64,000 nt of DNA from Candidatus Poribacteria bacterium (lineage in GTDB: Bacteria > Poribacteria > WGA-4E > WGA-3G). The notes below the pieces were generated by a model that had not been told where the DNA came from, did not search any database, and worked only from the letters and a program-made list of their open reading frames with translations. Location: positions 1 to 64,000 of the forward strand of contig JAJEDB010000147.1 in the NCBI GenBank assembly GCA_022821725.1, read 5' to 3'. Each line of letters opens with the position of its first letter. Positions within the stretch are counted from its first letter, which is position 1. A program made the position numbers and the translations under genes. Below, piece by piece: positions 18,481 through 27,829 of this stretch.

Positions 18481-19608
18481 ATGAACACCTATCGTATTGC
18501 AATCATCGGCTTAGGGGGCATGGGTGGAGCGCATGCCGAGGCGGTGCAGTTAGAGACGAACTGTGAACTCGTCGCCGGTGCGGAAATCAATCCAGAACGC
18601 GCAAAAGCCTGGAGCGAACGATTCAGCGTCAAATCCATCTATGACGACTACGAAAAGATGCTTGACGAACAACACCCCGACATCGTCATCGTTCCAACGC
18701 AGGCACCGATGCACCACGCGCCAACAATCGCCGCGGCACAGCGCGGTATCCATGTATTCTGTGAAAAACCGACTGCCCTCAACCTCATTGAAGCCGACGA
18801 AATGGTCGAAACCTGCGACCAGCATCACGTCAAGTTTGCTATTAACCACATTAAACGCGCCAGTCCCTATAATCGTCACGTCCTTTCATTAATAGAAAAA
18901 GGCGAGATCGGCGATGTTGTGTTGCTGAAGGCAACCGACAAAGGTGGACGCAAGGTGGGAAACTCGTTGATGGAGATGGGCACCCATCTCTACGACTGGT
19001 TGCGCCTTTTCGCTGGCGATGTCGAGTGGACACACGCACACCTCGTCCAGATGGATGGTCGAGAATCAACCGTTGATGACATCAAACACACCCAAGAGGT
19101 CCACGCCTTCGATCGGGACGCAGGACTTGTGCTCGGTGAGCGTGGACACGCCGCGTTCCGTTTCAAAAACGGCATCCATGCCGATGTGCAGTTTCTCGCG
19201 CAACCAGAGACAAACGATGATGCCTACGGCATCGACATTGTCGGCACTGAAGGCAGAATTGCGATCCGGGAGAGTGTCGGCACAACGATGTTTATCCACA
19301 AAGGACAACATAAGACACCGGGAGAGGCATGGGAACCTGTGCATCTCTCCGCCGAAGACCTTGATGAACAAGGAAACCCGCGAGACAAAGGATCGATACG
19401 GTTGCTATTGCAACGCCTCATGTTACGCGATCTCATTGAAGCGATTGAAGAAGACCGAGATCCGTTCGCAAGTGGCAGAGACGGTCGAGATTGTCTTGAA
19501 ATGATCCACGCGACATGGGAATCACATCGGCAAGCGGCTCGGGTATATATGCCGCTTACGCCACGCGAGCACCCGCTCGAACGGTGGCAGAGAGAGGCGC
19601 ATGGCTGA
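18481..19608 (+). CDS. Gfo/Idh/MocA family oxidoreductase
   Basis: 375 residues of the NAD(P)-dependent Gfo/Idh/MocA family, which oxidises or reduces sugars, inositols and related polyols. The N-terminus IAIIGLGGMGGAHAE is the Rossmann dinucleotide-binding motif. VFCEKPTALN (about 97-106) is the family EKP motif, whose Lys is catalytic. MGTHLYDWLR gives the substrate-domain His. There is no signal peptide, so it is cytoplasmic. GGAG lies upstream. The O-methyltransferase gene follows after 14 nt, probably in the same operon. The substrate cannot be inferred. Confidence 0.9.
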   Translation: MNTYRIAIIGLGGMGGAHAEAVQLETNCELVAGAEINPERAKAWSERFSVKSIYDDYEKMLDEQHPDIVIVPTQAPMHHAPTIAAAQRGIHVFCEKPTALNLIEADEMVETCDQHHVKFAINHIKRASPYNRHVLSLIEKGEIGDVVLLKATDKGGRKVGNSLMEMGTHLYDWLRLFAGDVEWTHAHLVQMDGRESTVDDIKHTQEVHAFDRDAGLVLGERGHAAFRFKNGIHADVQFLAQPETNDDAYGIDIVGTEGRIAIRESVGTTMFIHKGQHKTPGEAWEPVHLSAEDLDEQGNPRDKGSIRLLLQRLMLRDLIEAIEEDRDPFASGRDGRDCLEMIHATWESHRQAARVYMPLTPREHPLERWQREAHG

Positions 19609-19622
19609 AAATAGGAGACCTT

Positions 19623-20303
19623 ATGCAACGTTTGGATATTCTTCATCCCTCAATTGATGACTACCTACTTGATATCATTCCTGAACGCGATGAGGTGTTA
19701 ACGGAGATGGAAGCACACGCCCGAGCGAATCGGTTTCCGATTGTAGGACCGCTCGTTGGGCGCGTCTTGCATCAACTGGTATTACTGACGAATCCGACGC
19801 GGATTTTCGAGATGGGATCCGGCTTCGGCTATTCGGCGTATTGGATGGCGAAGGCATTGCAAAAACCGGAGGCATCCATCATCTGTACCGATGGTTCACA
19901 AGAGAACGCCGATCGCGCAGCGGGTTATCTCGCTCGCGGTGGTATCGCTGATCGCATTGACTATCGCGTCGGCAACGCACTTGAAATCATAGACGAAACC
20001 GAGGGTGAGTTTGACATTATTTACAACGACATCGACAAAGATGGATACCCCGAAGCCTTCCACAAGGCAATCCCACGCCTCAGAAGCGGTGGGTTGTTTA
20101 TCACGGATAATATGCTTTGGATGGGACGTGTCGTCACGCAGGAACCCGGTGGTCTTCCAGAAGGACTTGATGAACGAGAGCAATGGTTCCATGCGGCGAC
20201 AATCGGTGTTAAAGAGTTAACACGTCTTCTCTATAGTTCACCTGATGTATTCACGACGATCATCCCCCTCCGCGATGGAGTCTCAGTCGCGGTGAAACGT
20301 TAA
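19623..20303 (+). CDS. class I SAM-dependent O-methyltransferase (family 3 type)
   Basis: 226 residues matching the caffeoyl-CoA/catechol O-methyltransferase-like family. FEMGSGFGYSAYWMA is motif I for S-adenosylmethionine. IICTDGSQENADRAAGYL gives the acidic residue that binds the ribose. IIYNDIDKDGYPEAF and LFITDNMLW carry the metal-binding Asp and Asn positions typical of cation-dependent members. The start is ATG 19623 with AGGAGA upstream; the longer open frame to 19515 overlaps the oxidoreductase and is rejected. Substrate unknown. Confidence 0.85.
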   Translation: MQRLDILHPSIDDYLLDIIPERDEVLTEMEAHARANRFPIVGPLVGRVLHQLVLLTNPTRIFEMGSGFGYSAYWMAKALQKPEASIICTDGSQENADRAAGYLARGGIADRIDYRVGNALEIIDETEGEFDIIYNDIDKDGYPEAFHKAIPRLRSGGLFITDNMLWMGRVVTQEPGGLPEGLDEREQWFHAATIGVKELTRLLYSSPDVFTTIIPLRDGVSVAVKR

Positions 20304-20442
20304 GTCATACCTGCGTCGACGAGTTTTTGTCCGAATTACTTATATACCTATTGCTTGGGAATCTACACCCTAAGCATATTTCTACAAGAAAACAAACACA
20401 TCTTTGCTTTCCACAGCGAAGAGTATCAATAGGAGATTCACA

Positions 20443-21462
20443 ATGTTTTTTCAGAAAAAATCGTTCTCTGTTAAAGCCAATACAGTCTTTTCTATTCTCT
20501 GCTGCCTTTTGTTCGTCCTGTCTACGCTATCGGTGATGGCACATTCAGGCGGTGAGGTAACATCCAAAAAAACTGAAACGCCTATCACAATCGATGGAAT
20601 GATGGATGAGGCGGAATGGGATGCCGCATTTCAAGAATCTTCACCCCTGCAAGATATTGTTGTAGACCCACGCGATCCGAAACATAACCAAGAGTGGTAT
20701 CAAATTATTGCCGGCGGCGGTGCCGGTAGCAACACAAATGATGGTGGGCTCCGTGTCAGTCGCGGCAAATTCGATGGCGACGACGATTTTCTGGCACGTT
20801 GGGCAACGCTATGGGATGACGACTACCTCTATTTTGCGTTCGATATCACCGACGATACGCATCACGCGTATGCCAACGATTTCGCTTCACGAGATGGGGA
20901 TATTGACGGGATATGGTTGCTCTTCGACACTAAACACGATGCCCCTGTCTTTGAGTTTCCGCACCATGAATTTGAAACAAAACACGTCGCAAATAACAGT
21001 AGTTATGAAGACGACGATCATTATTGGATCTTCGCGCCTGTAACGACTGAAGATGTAAGCGGCGCATGGTCCCAATCGTTGAGTGCGGGGCTTGATCCAG
21101 AGTTAGGCGAACCCGGCAACGGACACGTCGCAGGTCAGAAAACGGGAAGCGGTTATGCCGCTGAAATGCGTCTGCCTTGGTCGATTTTTGAGCCGTTTTT
21201 TGGTGCAGCCCTTGAGCCGACGGACGGCTTGGTCATCGGATTCGACATCACGATTACAGACATCGACGGGGATGCCCCCGGCACCTACGCTGCACCCCTT
21301 GGCGGTGCAGTCGCTTGGTCGAGTGATTTTGAAAACGACAACAGTCCAGGTGTGCTCGGCGATCTCATCATCTCCAATGAGGTCATCGGTAGTGCAACGT
21401 CTGTCGATCCTACGGGCAAATTGCCAGTGACGTGGGGTAAGATTAAGCACGGCTATAAATAG
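20443..21462 (+). CDS. secreted CBM9-like protein with WG-K tail
   Basis: 339 residues. A signal peptide (about 5-35, ending VMAHS) is followed by a family-9 carbohydrate-binding-like beta-sandwich. Typical signs are ITIDGMMDEAEWDAA at the start of the domain, LWDDDYLYFAFDITDDTHHA in the middle and AEMRLPWSIFEP near the end. Many Asp and Glu residues (DGDDDF, YEDDDHYW) suggest calcium sites. The chain ends DPTGKLPVTWGKIKHGYK, a full WG-K motif. ATG 20443 follows AGGAG by 8 nt. Ligand unknown; it may bind sulfated or acidic glycans, which is speculation. Confidence 0.8.
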   Translation: MFFQKKSFSVKANTVFSILCCLLFVLSTLSVMAHSGGEVTSKKTETPITIDGMMDEAEWDAAFQESSPLQDIVVDPRDPKHNQEWYQIIAGGGAGSNTNDGGLRVSRGKFDGDDDFLARWATLWDDDYLYFAFDITDDTHHAYANDFASRDGDIDGIWLLFDTKHDAPVFEFPHHEFETKHVANNSSYEDDDHYWIFAPVTTEDVSGAWSQSLSAGLDPELGEPGNGHVAGQKTGSGYAAEMRLPWSIFEPFFGAALEPTDGLVIGFDITITDIDGDAPGTYAAPLGGAVAWSSDFENDNSPGVLGDLIISNEVIGSATSVDPTGKLPVTWGKIKHGYK

Positions 21463-21598
21463 TCCCAAATTAACCGCGATACCTTTTGCGTTATTTTGCT
21501 TTCGCCTTCATAGATAGGACCGAGTGGTTTTTCACCATCTATGAGGGCGAAAAGCTTGATACATCGATTGACGCTCATTTGTAAAAGCAACTTAAGTA

Positions 21599-23023
21599 AT
21601 GAGATATCTATTTCAAGGTGCGCTTATCCTTGTCTACTGGTGTTTCATGGCAAGTGCCCAACCTCCTGATCCCTTGTTACGGCACTATCGGCAGGCGGAG
21701 ACATTTGCGAGCCAGCAACGCTTTGATGAGGCACTGCGCGAATATCAGAAGGTCTTACAACTGGACGCAGATTTCGCCGAGGCGTATAGCGGCATGGGTG
21801 TGATCTACTGGAAAACAGGCAGGATAGATGACGCTATTGAGGTCTTCCAAAAAGCCCTTGCACGCAACAATTGTCTCCTGCAAGCACACGCCGTGATGGG
21901 ACTCTTGCTTTCAAAACGTGGGCAAAACACGGAAGCGATCGCACATTATAAGCAGGCAATCGACATCGATCCACACTTCAGTTGGTTGCATTCCAATTTA
22001 GCTGCGTTACTTTGGACGCAGAATCAAGTTCCACAGGCTATTTCTCGTTATCAAAAAGCCATCCAATTAGACCCCAAGTCGTCTCAAGCATATCTTGGAT
22101 TGGGAAATATCTATTACACCCAGCTCAAGTTTAATGCCGCGCTGGAAACGTATACACGGGCTATTGAACTGGAGTTACAGTCACCAGGGATATACTGCAA
22201 TCGTGGAATCATCTACACCAAACAGGGCGAGTATGATAAGGCAATCACAGATTTTCAGCAGGCGTTGGCAATGGATACCGATTACATACCGGCAAGATTT
22301 GAACTCGGCTTCCTCTATCAGCAGATGGGTGAGTATGAAAAAGCGGTTAGCGAATACGAGTGGGTGATGCCGCACCGGACAGGCGATCTCGCGCTGCACC
22401 ATAATCTCGCGCGTTGCTATTTTCGTCTCGGACAGGTCGAAGCGGCAAGACATCAACACGAAATTGCACAGGAGATCCGCGAATTTCAAGATGCCCTTGA
22501 GGCAGCACACGGAAAAATTCGTGAAGAGCCGAGCGATCCTGATGGTTATATGGCACTTGCGAAAATCTATGCAGAACACAACCAACCCGAGAAGGCGTTT
22601 GAACAGTATAAAACGGTTATTCTCAAAGATGCCTTTTTGATGGAGGCTTACGATGAAATCGCCTCACTCTATATTCGGCATCAACAGGGCAGGAAGGCGA
22701 TTCCTGTCTACAAAACCGCTGTCGGCGTTAATTCGGAGTATACGAAAGGACATCTAAGGCTCGGATTACTGTATCGACAGTATGAACAGCCACAGGAATC
22801 TGCACAGCATCTGAAAATCGCCCGCCAACTTGCCCAAAAAGCAGCTGAAACGAGGCCAAACGTGCAAAGTTTCAATATGCTGGGCGCAATCTATCTCGCC
22901 ATGAAAGATTATAGCCAGGCTGAAGTCACCTTTCAGAAGGCTCTTAAATTAGCACCAAATAACAAACAGGCTCAGGAATACCTCCAGCAAGTGCGTCAAG
23001 AAAAAAAGAGAGCGTCGGACTGA
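21599..23023 (+). CDS. exported tetratricopeptide repeat protein
   Basis: 474 residues. A signal peptide ends at MASAQ (about 20) and is followed by roughly 10-11 TPR units (34-residue helix pairs such as AEAYSGMGVIYWKTGRIDDAIEVFQKAL) across residues 30-465. There are two blocks, separated by a charged helix at about 270-300. TPRs are protein-binding scaffolds. The ASPIC/UnbV protein begins 6 nt after this stop codon, so the two are almost certainly translated together and may act as a pair. The Shine-Dalgarno is weak. No enzymatic motif. Confidence 0.85.
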   Translation: MRYLFQGALILVYWCFMASAQPPDPLLRHYRQAETFASQQRFDEALREYQKVLQLDADFAEAYSGMGVIYWKTGRIDDAIEVFQKALARNNCLLQAHAVMGLLLSKRGQNTEAIAHYKQAIDIDPHFSWLHSNLAALLWTQNQVPQAISRYQKAIQLDPKSSQAYLGLGNIYYTQLKFNAALETYTRAIELELQSPGIYCNRGIIYTKQGEYDKAITDFQQALAMDTDYIPARFELGFLYQQMGEYEKAVSEYEWVMPHRTGDLALHHNLARCYFRLGQVEAARHQHEIAQEIREFQDALEAAHGKIREEPSDPDGYMALAKIYAEHNQPEKAFEQYKTVILKDAFLMEAYDEIASLYIRHQQGRKAIPVYKTAVGVNSEYTKGHLRLGLLYRQYEQPQESAQHLKIARQLAQKAAETRPNVQSFNMLGAIYLAMKDYSQAEVTFQKALKLAPNNKQAQEYLQQVRQEKKRASD

Positions 23024-23029
23024 TTTGGG

Positions 23030-24682
23030 ATGCGATACACAAGTTTTCTATTTCTCATAACCTGTTTAATTAACACATCCTACTGGGTGCATGCTGAAGG
23101 TAAAATCTCATTTACGGACATCACAGCGGCAGCAGGACTCCAGTTTCATCACGTTGATGGTAGAAGCGGTCAACGGTATTTTCTGGAAACCGTTGGATCG
23201 GGTGCTGCCTTCTTTGATTATGACGGGGATGGATGGATCGATATATATTTTGTTAATGGTGCGGATTTACCCGGCTTTCGCTCACCCCAATCACCAACGA
23301 ATGTGCTCTATCGTAACAATGGGGACAGCACTTTCACGGATGTCACGGAACGGGCAGGTGTTGGAGATACCGGCTATGGTGGGGGGTGTGCTGTCGGAGA
23401 CTATGACAACGATGGCAATCTGGATGTATACGTGACGAATTTTGGTGCGAATGTGCTCTATCGTAACAATGGGGACAGCACTTTCACAGATGTCACGCAG
23501 CATGCCGGCGTTGGAGATAGACGTTGGAGTCTTGGGTGTGCTTTTGCTGATTATGATAATGATGGCTTTGTTGATTTGTACGTTACTAACTACATTGACT
23601 TCCACTTTGAAACCCATACCAACTGCACGCAAAAAGGTGTGGCGGCATACTGCCCACCCGAAAGTTTTGAGGGCGTGCCAGACACCTTATATCGCAATAA
23701 CGGTGATGGAACGTTTACCGATGTCACCGCGATTGCCGGCGTCTATAATGAAGGTGGAAAAGGGATGGGAGTCGTGTTCGGGGATTATGACAACGATGGC
23801 GATGCGGATTGTTATGTTGGCAACGATGCTGGGGAGAATTTTCTCTATCAGAACAGGGGGGATGGCACATTTACAAACGTCGGTTGGATGGCGGCGGTGG
23901 AAGCCGATGAAAACGGGAACGTCCAGGGAACAATGGGCGTCGATTTTGGGGATTATGACAATGATGGGCTGTTAGACCTCATCGCCATTAACTATCAACA
24001 ACAGCCCAATGCCCTCTATCGCAACGATAACGCTAACTTTTTCACCGACGTATCATTCGTTGCGGGTATGGCTGACAGCGTTCCTTATGTTGGCTGGGGT
24101 GTCGATTTTTTCGATGTGGACAACGATGGGGATAAAGACCTCCTCATCGCCAACGGGCATCTCCAAGACACGATCGAACAATACGACGATACAACGACCT
24201 ATCCGCAACACAACCATCTGTTGATTAACAATGAACACGGATACTTCGTTAATGAATCGGTGAAGACTGGAAACGGTTTACAGTCGCGTAAGGTGAGTCG
24301 GGGTCTCGCGACAGGGGATTACGACAATGATGGCGACTTGGATGTGCTGATCTGTAACGCCAATGATACCCCGCAGCTTCTTCGCAACGATAGTGAAGTG
24401 CAGGAAAATTGGATTCTGATTCACACGATTGGGACGCGGAGTAATCGCGCAGGCATCGGTACACGGATAAAAATTCAAACCGACACTCTCATCCAAATTG
24501 ATGAAGTGCGGGGTGGCTCTGGCTACCTCTCTCAAAATGACTTACGTCTCCATTTTGGAATTGGTACGCACAAGCACATCGACCGCATTGAAGCGAGATG
24601 GCCCAGCGGCATTGTTGACATAATTCGAGATGTCGCACCGAACCAGATAATTACCATCACGGAAGGCACTCACGTTCGGTAA
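23030..24682 (+). CDS. FG-GAP/VCBS repeat protein with ASPIC/UnbV domain (CRTAC1-like)
   Basis: 550 residues. A signal peptide (1-22) is followed by about six FG-GAP/VCBS repeats with calcium-binding loops DYDGDGWIDIY, DYDNDGNLDVY, DYDNDGFVDLY, DYDNDGDADCY, DYDNDGLLDLI, DVDNDGDKDLL and DYDNDGDLDVL. Each is followed by LYRNNGDGTFTDVT-type strands, giving an integrin-like seven-bladed propeller. The C-terminal about 90 residues (NWILIHTIGTRSNRAGIGTRIKI to QNDLRLHFGIG) are the ASPIC/UnbV domain, as in animal CRTAC1 and many marine bacterial proteins. Probably secreted or surface-bound. It is coupled to the TPR gene. Confidence 0.9.
   Translation: MRYTSFLFLITCLINTSYWVHAEGKISFTDITAAAGLQFHHVDGRSGQRYFLETVGSGAAFFDYDGDGWIDIYFVNGADLPGFRSPQSPTNVLYRNNGDSTFTDVTERAGVGDTGYGGGCAVGDYDNDGNLDVYVTNFGANVLYRNNGDSTFTDVTQHAGVGDRRWSLGCAFADYDNDGFVDLYVTNYIDFHFETHTNCTQKGVAAYCPPESFEGVPDTLYRNNGDGTFTDVTAIAGVYNEGGKGMGVVFGDYDNDGDADCYVGNDAGENFLYQNRGDGTFTNVGWMAAVEADENGNVQGTMGVDFGDYDNDGLLDLIAINYQQQPNALYRNDNANFFTDVSFVAGMADSVPYVGWGVDFFDVDNDGDKDLLIANGHLQDTIEQYDDTTTYPQHNHLLINNEHGYFVNESVKTGNGLQSRKVSRGLATGDYDNDGDLDVLICNANDTPQLLRNDSEVQENWILIHTIGTRSNRAGIGTRIKIQTDTLIQIDEVRGGSGYLSQNDLRLHFGIGTHKHIDRIEARWPSGIVDIIRDVAPNQIITITEGTHVR
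23298..23497 (+). repeat. 50-nt internal direct repeat in FG-GAP gene
   Basis: Positions 23298-23347 and 23448-23497 are the same 50 nt with one mismatch, exactly 150 nt apart. They encode NVLYRNNGDSTFTDVT twice. The nucleotide identity, well above that of the other repeats in the gene, points to recent duplication or gene conversion of one propeller blade. Confidence 0.85.
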
Positions 24683-24721
24683 CACGACTGATTCGTTCAT
24701 GTTCATGAAAGGGACGTTTCG

Positions 24722-25636
24722 CTACGGTTTCAAATGTTTTTCAAGGAACGCTTTCGTTAATGTTGGAACCTTTGGATCTTTGAACCAGCCGTGTCCTCCA
24801 CCTTCCACTCTGTATAACGTAACCGGTACACCCGCCCCTTCCAACGCATCCTTCAATAAAACGCTCTGCTGGTAGGGAACAAGTTTGTCTCGATCCCCAT
24901 GGATAATCAGAAAAGGCGAATCGTCTTTGGATACATAGGTGATTGGATTTGCCCTCGCGACCCGATCTTTATGCTCTTGGATGGGACCTCCTACCAATAG
25001 AGACTCTGGCGAGGCAGGGGCATCATGCACGAGTCCATCTGGCAGGCGTTGCGTGTCCATCTGAAGGAAGTCTGTGGGACCGAAGTAATCGACCACGGCT
25101 TGCACGTGACTGGACACCTTCAGGTTTTCACCCACCTCGAATTCCGCTATATTGCCTGTTGTGCCGAGCATGGCGACCAGGTGTCCACCAGCAGATGAAC
25201 CCCACGCCGCGAAACGGTTCGGATCAAGACGGTAGGTTTCTGCATTCGCGCGGAGCCAGCGGACGGCGGCTTTTACATCCTCGATTTGTGCCGGAAAGAT
25301 GGCGTGCTGGCTCAAGCGATAGTTAAGACTCGCACCCGCATACCCGGCTTTGAGATATTCCTTTGGGGTGAAGTGTGTCTTATCTCCACCCTTCCAAGCA
25401 CCGCCATGCACCCAGATAATGAGCGGTAGGTTTTCCCCGGTGTCTGGAACATACAGATCGAGCTTCTGTCGTTCGTGTCCATCCGTAACATAAGCCATAT
25501 CGCGATGCACTGTTACACCTTCAGGGACTTTTGGAGTCTCAGCGGAACCTCGGCGTTGGGTCAGCATTAAAGTCGCTACTACGAAAAATAGTATCAAGGC
25601 AGGTGTGATTACAATTCGCATCATTGGCTTTTGCAT
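24722..25636 (-). CDS. alpha/beta-hydrolase esterase (BD-FAE/HSL type)
   Basis: 304 residues. An N-terminal signal or anchor (about 8-31) suggests export. HGGAW (77-81) is the oxyanion-hole HGG motif of hormone-sensitive-lipase and feruloyl-esterase-like hydrolases. GSSAGG (146-151) carries nucleophile Ser148. HGDRDKLVP (about 245) supplies the Asp and GGGHGW (about 285) the catalytic His. The ATG at 25636 has AAGGAG 9 nt upstream on the minus strand. It is convergent with the FG-GAP gene (39 nt apart). It could deacetylate or de-esterify polysaccharides; the substrate is inferred only from the family. Confidence 0.85.
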   Translation of the reverse strand: MQKPMMRIVITPALILFFVVATLMLTQRRGSAETPKVPEGVTVHRDMAYVTDGHERQKLDLYVPDTGENLPLIIWVHGGAWKGGDKTHFTPKEYLKAGYAGASLNYRLSQHAIFPAQIEDVKAAVRWLRANAETYRLDPNRFAAWGSSAGGHLVAMLGTTGNIAEFEVGENLKVSSHVQAVVDYFGPTDFLQMDTQRLPDGLVHDAPASPESLLVGGPIQEHKDRVARANPITYVSKDDSPFLIIHGDRDKLVPYQQSVLLKDALEGAGVPVTLYRVEGGGHGWFKDPKVPTLTKAFLEKHLKP

Positions 25637-26078
25637 TGACTTTCTCCTTCTCTACGGAATATTAATCTCGGGTGTCTCCGGCGTTATATTGTTCGTTGGG
25701 TTCAGCATACATTTCATATATTGGATTGTCAACTTAAATTTCTCGTGTGTTTTCCCCCGGAAAAATGCTAAAAACGTAAAGCAATATCTTTGTTAATTCC
25801 TTCCAATCCAAACTTTTAACAAAATATTTACACATCGTTTGCGATTTCATGTGTTCTGGCGTAGCGGATTGACATCGGTTGAAATTTGGAGTATAATAGT
25901 TTGTATAAGTTAGCCAAAGAGAGCGGCATATTGAAATAAGGAGACCTATCCATATAGCTACAATGAAGGGGCAGATACGGTTCTGAGAAGGTTATGTCCA
26001 ATTTACGGATTCGTGACCGCTATGATCGCACCTAAGGACAACATCCGCCAATAAACGTCTACATATTTAGGGGGAGTG
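25637..26078. other. 442-nt divergent intergenic region
   Basis: Lies between the leftward esterase and the rightward phosphodiesterase. It contains the consensus promoter at 25869-25897 and an AT-rich stretch. I see no gene, RNA or repeat in the rest. Confidence 0.6.
25869..25897 (+). promoter_or_regulatory. consensus sigma-70 promoter
   Basis: TTGACA (25869-25874), 17-nt spacer, TATAAT (25892-25897): a perfect match at both boxes. It points at the phosphodiesterase gene, leaving a leader of about 175 nt. Confidence 0.75.
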
Positions 26079-27572
26079 ATGGAATTAACCGAATCACGTT
26101 TCAAACGGTTTATCTTTATTATCATCGATGGGGCACCGTATGAAATCTTTAAAACGTTGATTGAAAATGGAGATCTCCCGAATATCAAGAAACATGTAGT
26201 GGATCGCGGCAGTTTGAGTAAAGCGATCTCTGTCTTCCCCTCAACAACAGGCCCCGCCTTTATCCCATTTTTTATGGGCTTGTATCCTGGCACTGCGAAT
26301 ATCCCCGGCATTCGGTGGCTGTCTAAATCGAACTTCCATATCCCTCACCGCTTCAAACGTCCGGGGGTCTGCAGTTATATGGGGTTTGATGGGTTGCATT
26401 TTGAAGCCGATTTACCCCTAAATTCTCCCACACTTTTTGATTTTTTTTCACCCGTAAGCAATATTTACAATCTTCTCGCCCGCGGGTGTCCGACATCCAA
26501 AAACCTGACGCGCTGGAGCAAACCCTTTCTATACACCTACGCACACTTTTCCCATCGTTGGCGATTCGTCAATCAGATTGCAGCCCGTCGCTTATGTAAA
26601 GCCGTTGAAGCAGGTGACAAATTCGTGGTATGCCTCTTTCCCGCAGTTGATACCTTTTCTCATCTCACAGAGATACAATCTCCACAGGTACTTCAGACTT
26701 ACCGAGAGATTGATACCGCGATTGGAAACATTGTTCATACATTGCAAAAGGCAAACACCCTCCAAGAAACGCTGATTCTGATAACCAGCGACCATGGGAT
26801 GACCGATACACATACGCATATTGATGTCCCACAGCACTTAGACGAAGGCGGTTGGCGATGTTTGCATTACCCAAAGGTCTGGCGACAAGGCACCGTATCT
26901 GCCAGTATGGTATCAGGAAACGGGATGACGCATCTCTATTTTAAAAATAATCCGATTGGAAAGGGATGGGGGGAACGCACCCCCTTCGAGGAGCTCCACA
27001 AAATGGGGGTCATTGGTTCCTTGATTGAATTGGAGGGGTTGGGATTTGTTGCAGGGCAGAGCGAAACTGGAGATATTCTCGTTCAAAACCGAGGCGGACA
27101 GGGAAGAATCTCGTGTCGTTCAGCACAGACAGACCGCGGAAACCCACAAAGCGTAGCGGGGACGTTCAAATCCGCAGACGCGTTGCGTTTCTCCTACCAA
27201 TTTACCGGGACAGATCCACTCGGATATGGTGTTCCCTATGAGAATTTGTCCTCACGGGACGCACTCCGTGAGACCTACGACAGTCCGTATCCAGATGGCA
27301 TCGTTCAATTGTGGCAGATTTTCAAAAGTGAACGGACAGGCGATCTTGTTCTCAGTGCCGAGAAGGGTTACGATTTACGTGCCCGTTATGAAATCCCTGA
27401 ACATCGGGCGACGCACGGTGCCTTAATCGCCGAGCATCTATCCATTCCGCTTGCGACGAATTATCCAATCGCAGAACAATGTATCCGATCCGTTGATGTC
27501 TTTCCAACGGTGCTCAGCCTCTGCGGACATAACGTCGCAGAGCGTCACATTGATGGTAGGGTCGTTAAGTAG
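26079..27572 (+). CDS. type I phosphodiesterase / alkaline phosphatase superfamily protein
   Basis: 497 residues of the nucleotide pyrophosphatase/phosphodiesterase branch. FIFIIIDGAPYEIF gives the first metal Asp. SVFPSTTGPAFIPFFMG holds the nucleophilic Thr region. FPAVDTFSH, LITSDHGMTDTHTH and RATHGALI supply the remaining Asp and His metal ligands. There is no signal peptide, so it is probably cytoplasmic. The central insertion (about 270-400) is long. The start is uncertain: ATG 26079 is preceded at only a few nt by GGGGGAG, and a GTG lies one codon earlier. It could be a phosphoglycerol transferase-like or AP-family hydrolase; the substrate is not readable. Confidence 0.8.
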   Translation: MELTESRFKRFIFIIIDGAPYEIFKTLIENGDLPNIKKHVVDRGSLSKAISVFPSTTGPAFIPFFMGLYPGTANIPGIRWLSKSNFHIPHRFKRPGVCSYMGFDGLHFEADLPLNSPTLFDFFSPVSNIYNLLARGCPTSKNLTRWSKPFLYTYAHFSHRWRFVNQIAARRLCKAVEAGDKFVVCLFPAVDTFSHLTEIQSPQVLQTYREIDTAIGNIVHTLQKANTLQETLILITSDHGMTDTHTHIDVPQHLDEGGWRCLHYPKVWRQGTVSASMVSGNGMTHLYFKNNPIGKGWGERTPFEELHKMGVIGSLIELEGLGFVAGQSETGDILVQNRGGQGRISCRSAQTDRGNPQSVAGTFKSADALRFSYQFTGTDPLGYGVPYENLSSRDALRETYDSPYPDGIVQLWQIFKSERTGDLVLSAEKGYDLRARYEIPEHRATHGALIAEHLSIPLATNYPIAEQCIRSVDVFPTVLSLCGHNVAERHIDGRVVK

Positions 27573-27829
27573 ACCGGAACCTCACCACACAAATTTCCAA
27601 ACCCCTCCCTCTTCTGTAGAAGTGATCTCCCGATCGCGACTTGACTTTTTGTTTGCTATATATTTTTTTATTTTCTTTGGGAATTATGCACCTATTCGTC
27701 CCTGATTCGCGTCATTATATAGTGTGGCGTGAACGGATAGACATTTCTTCACACTTTAGAAGCGTCCCTATCCACAAAACGTGTAAGTTGTTAAGTGACT
27801 GATACAAAAAGTCTTTCTGGAGATGTCAG

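Noticed and set aside
19515-19622. Upstream extension of the O-methyltransferase
   Set aside because: It overlaps the oxidoreductase, is low-complexity Arg/Ala/Thr, and the ATG at 19623 has AGGAGA.
25605-25796. Small hydrophobic frame in the divergent region
   Set aside because: It begins inside the esterase gene and has no ribosome binding site or recognisable pattern.
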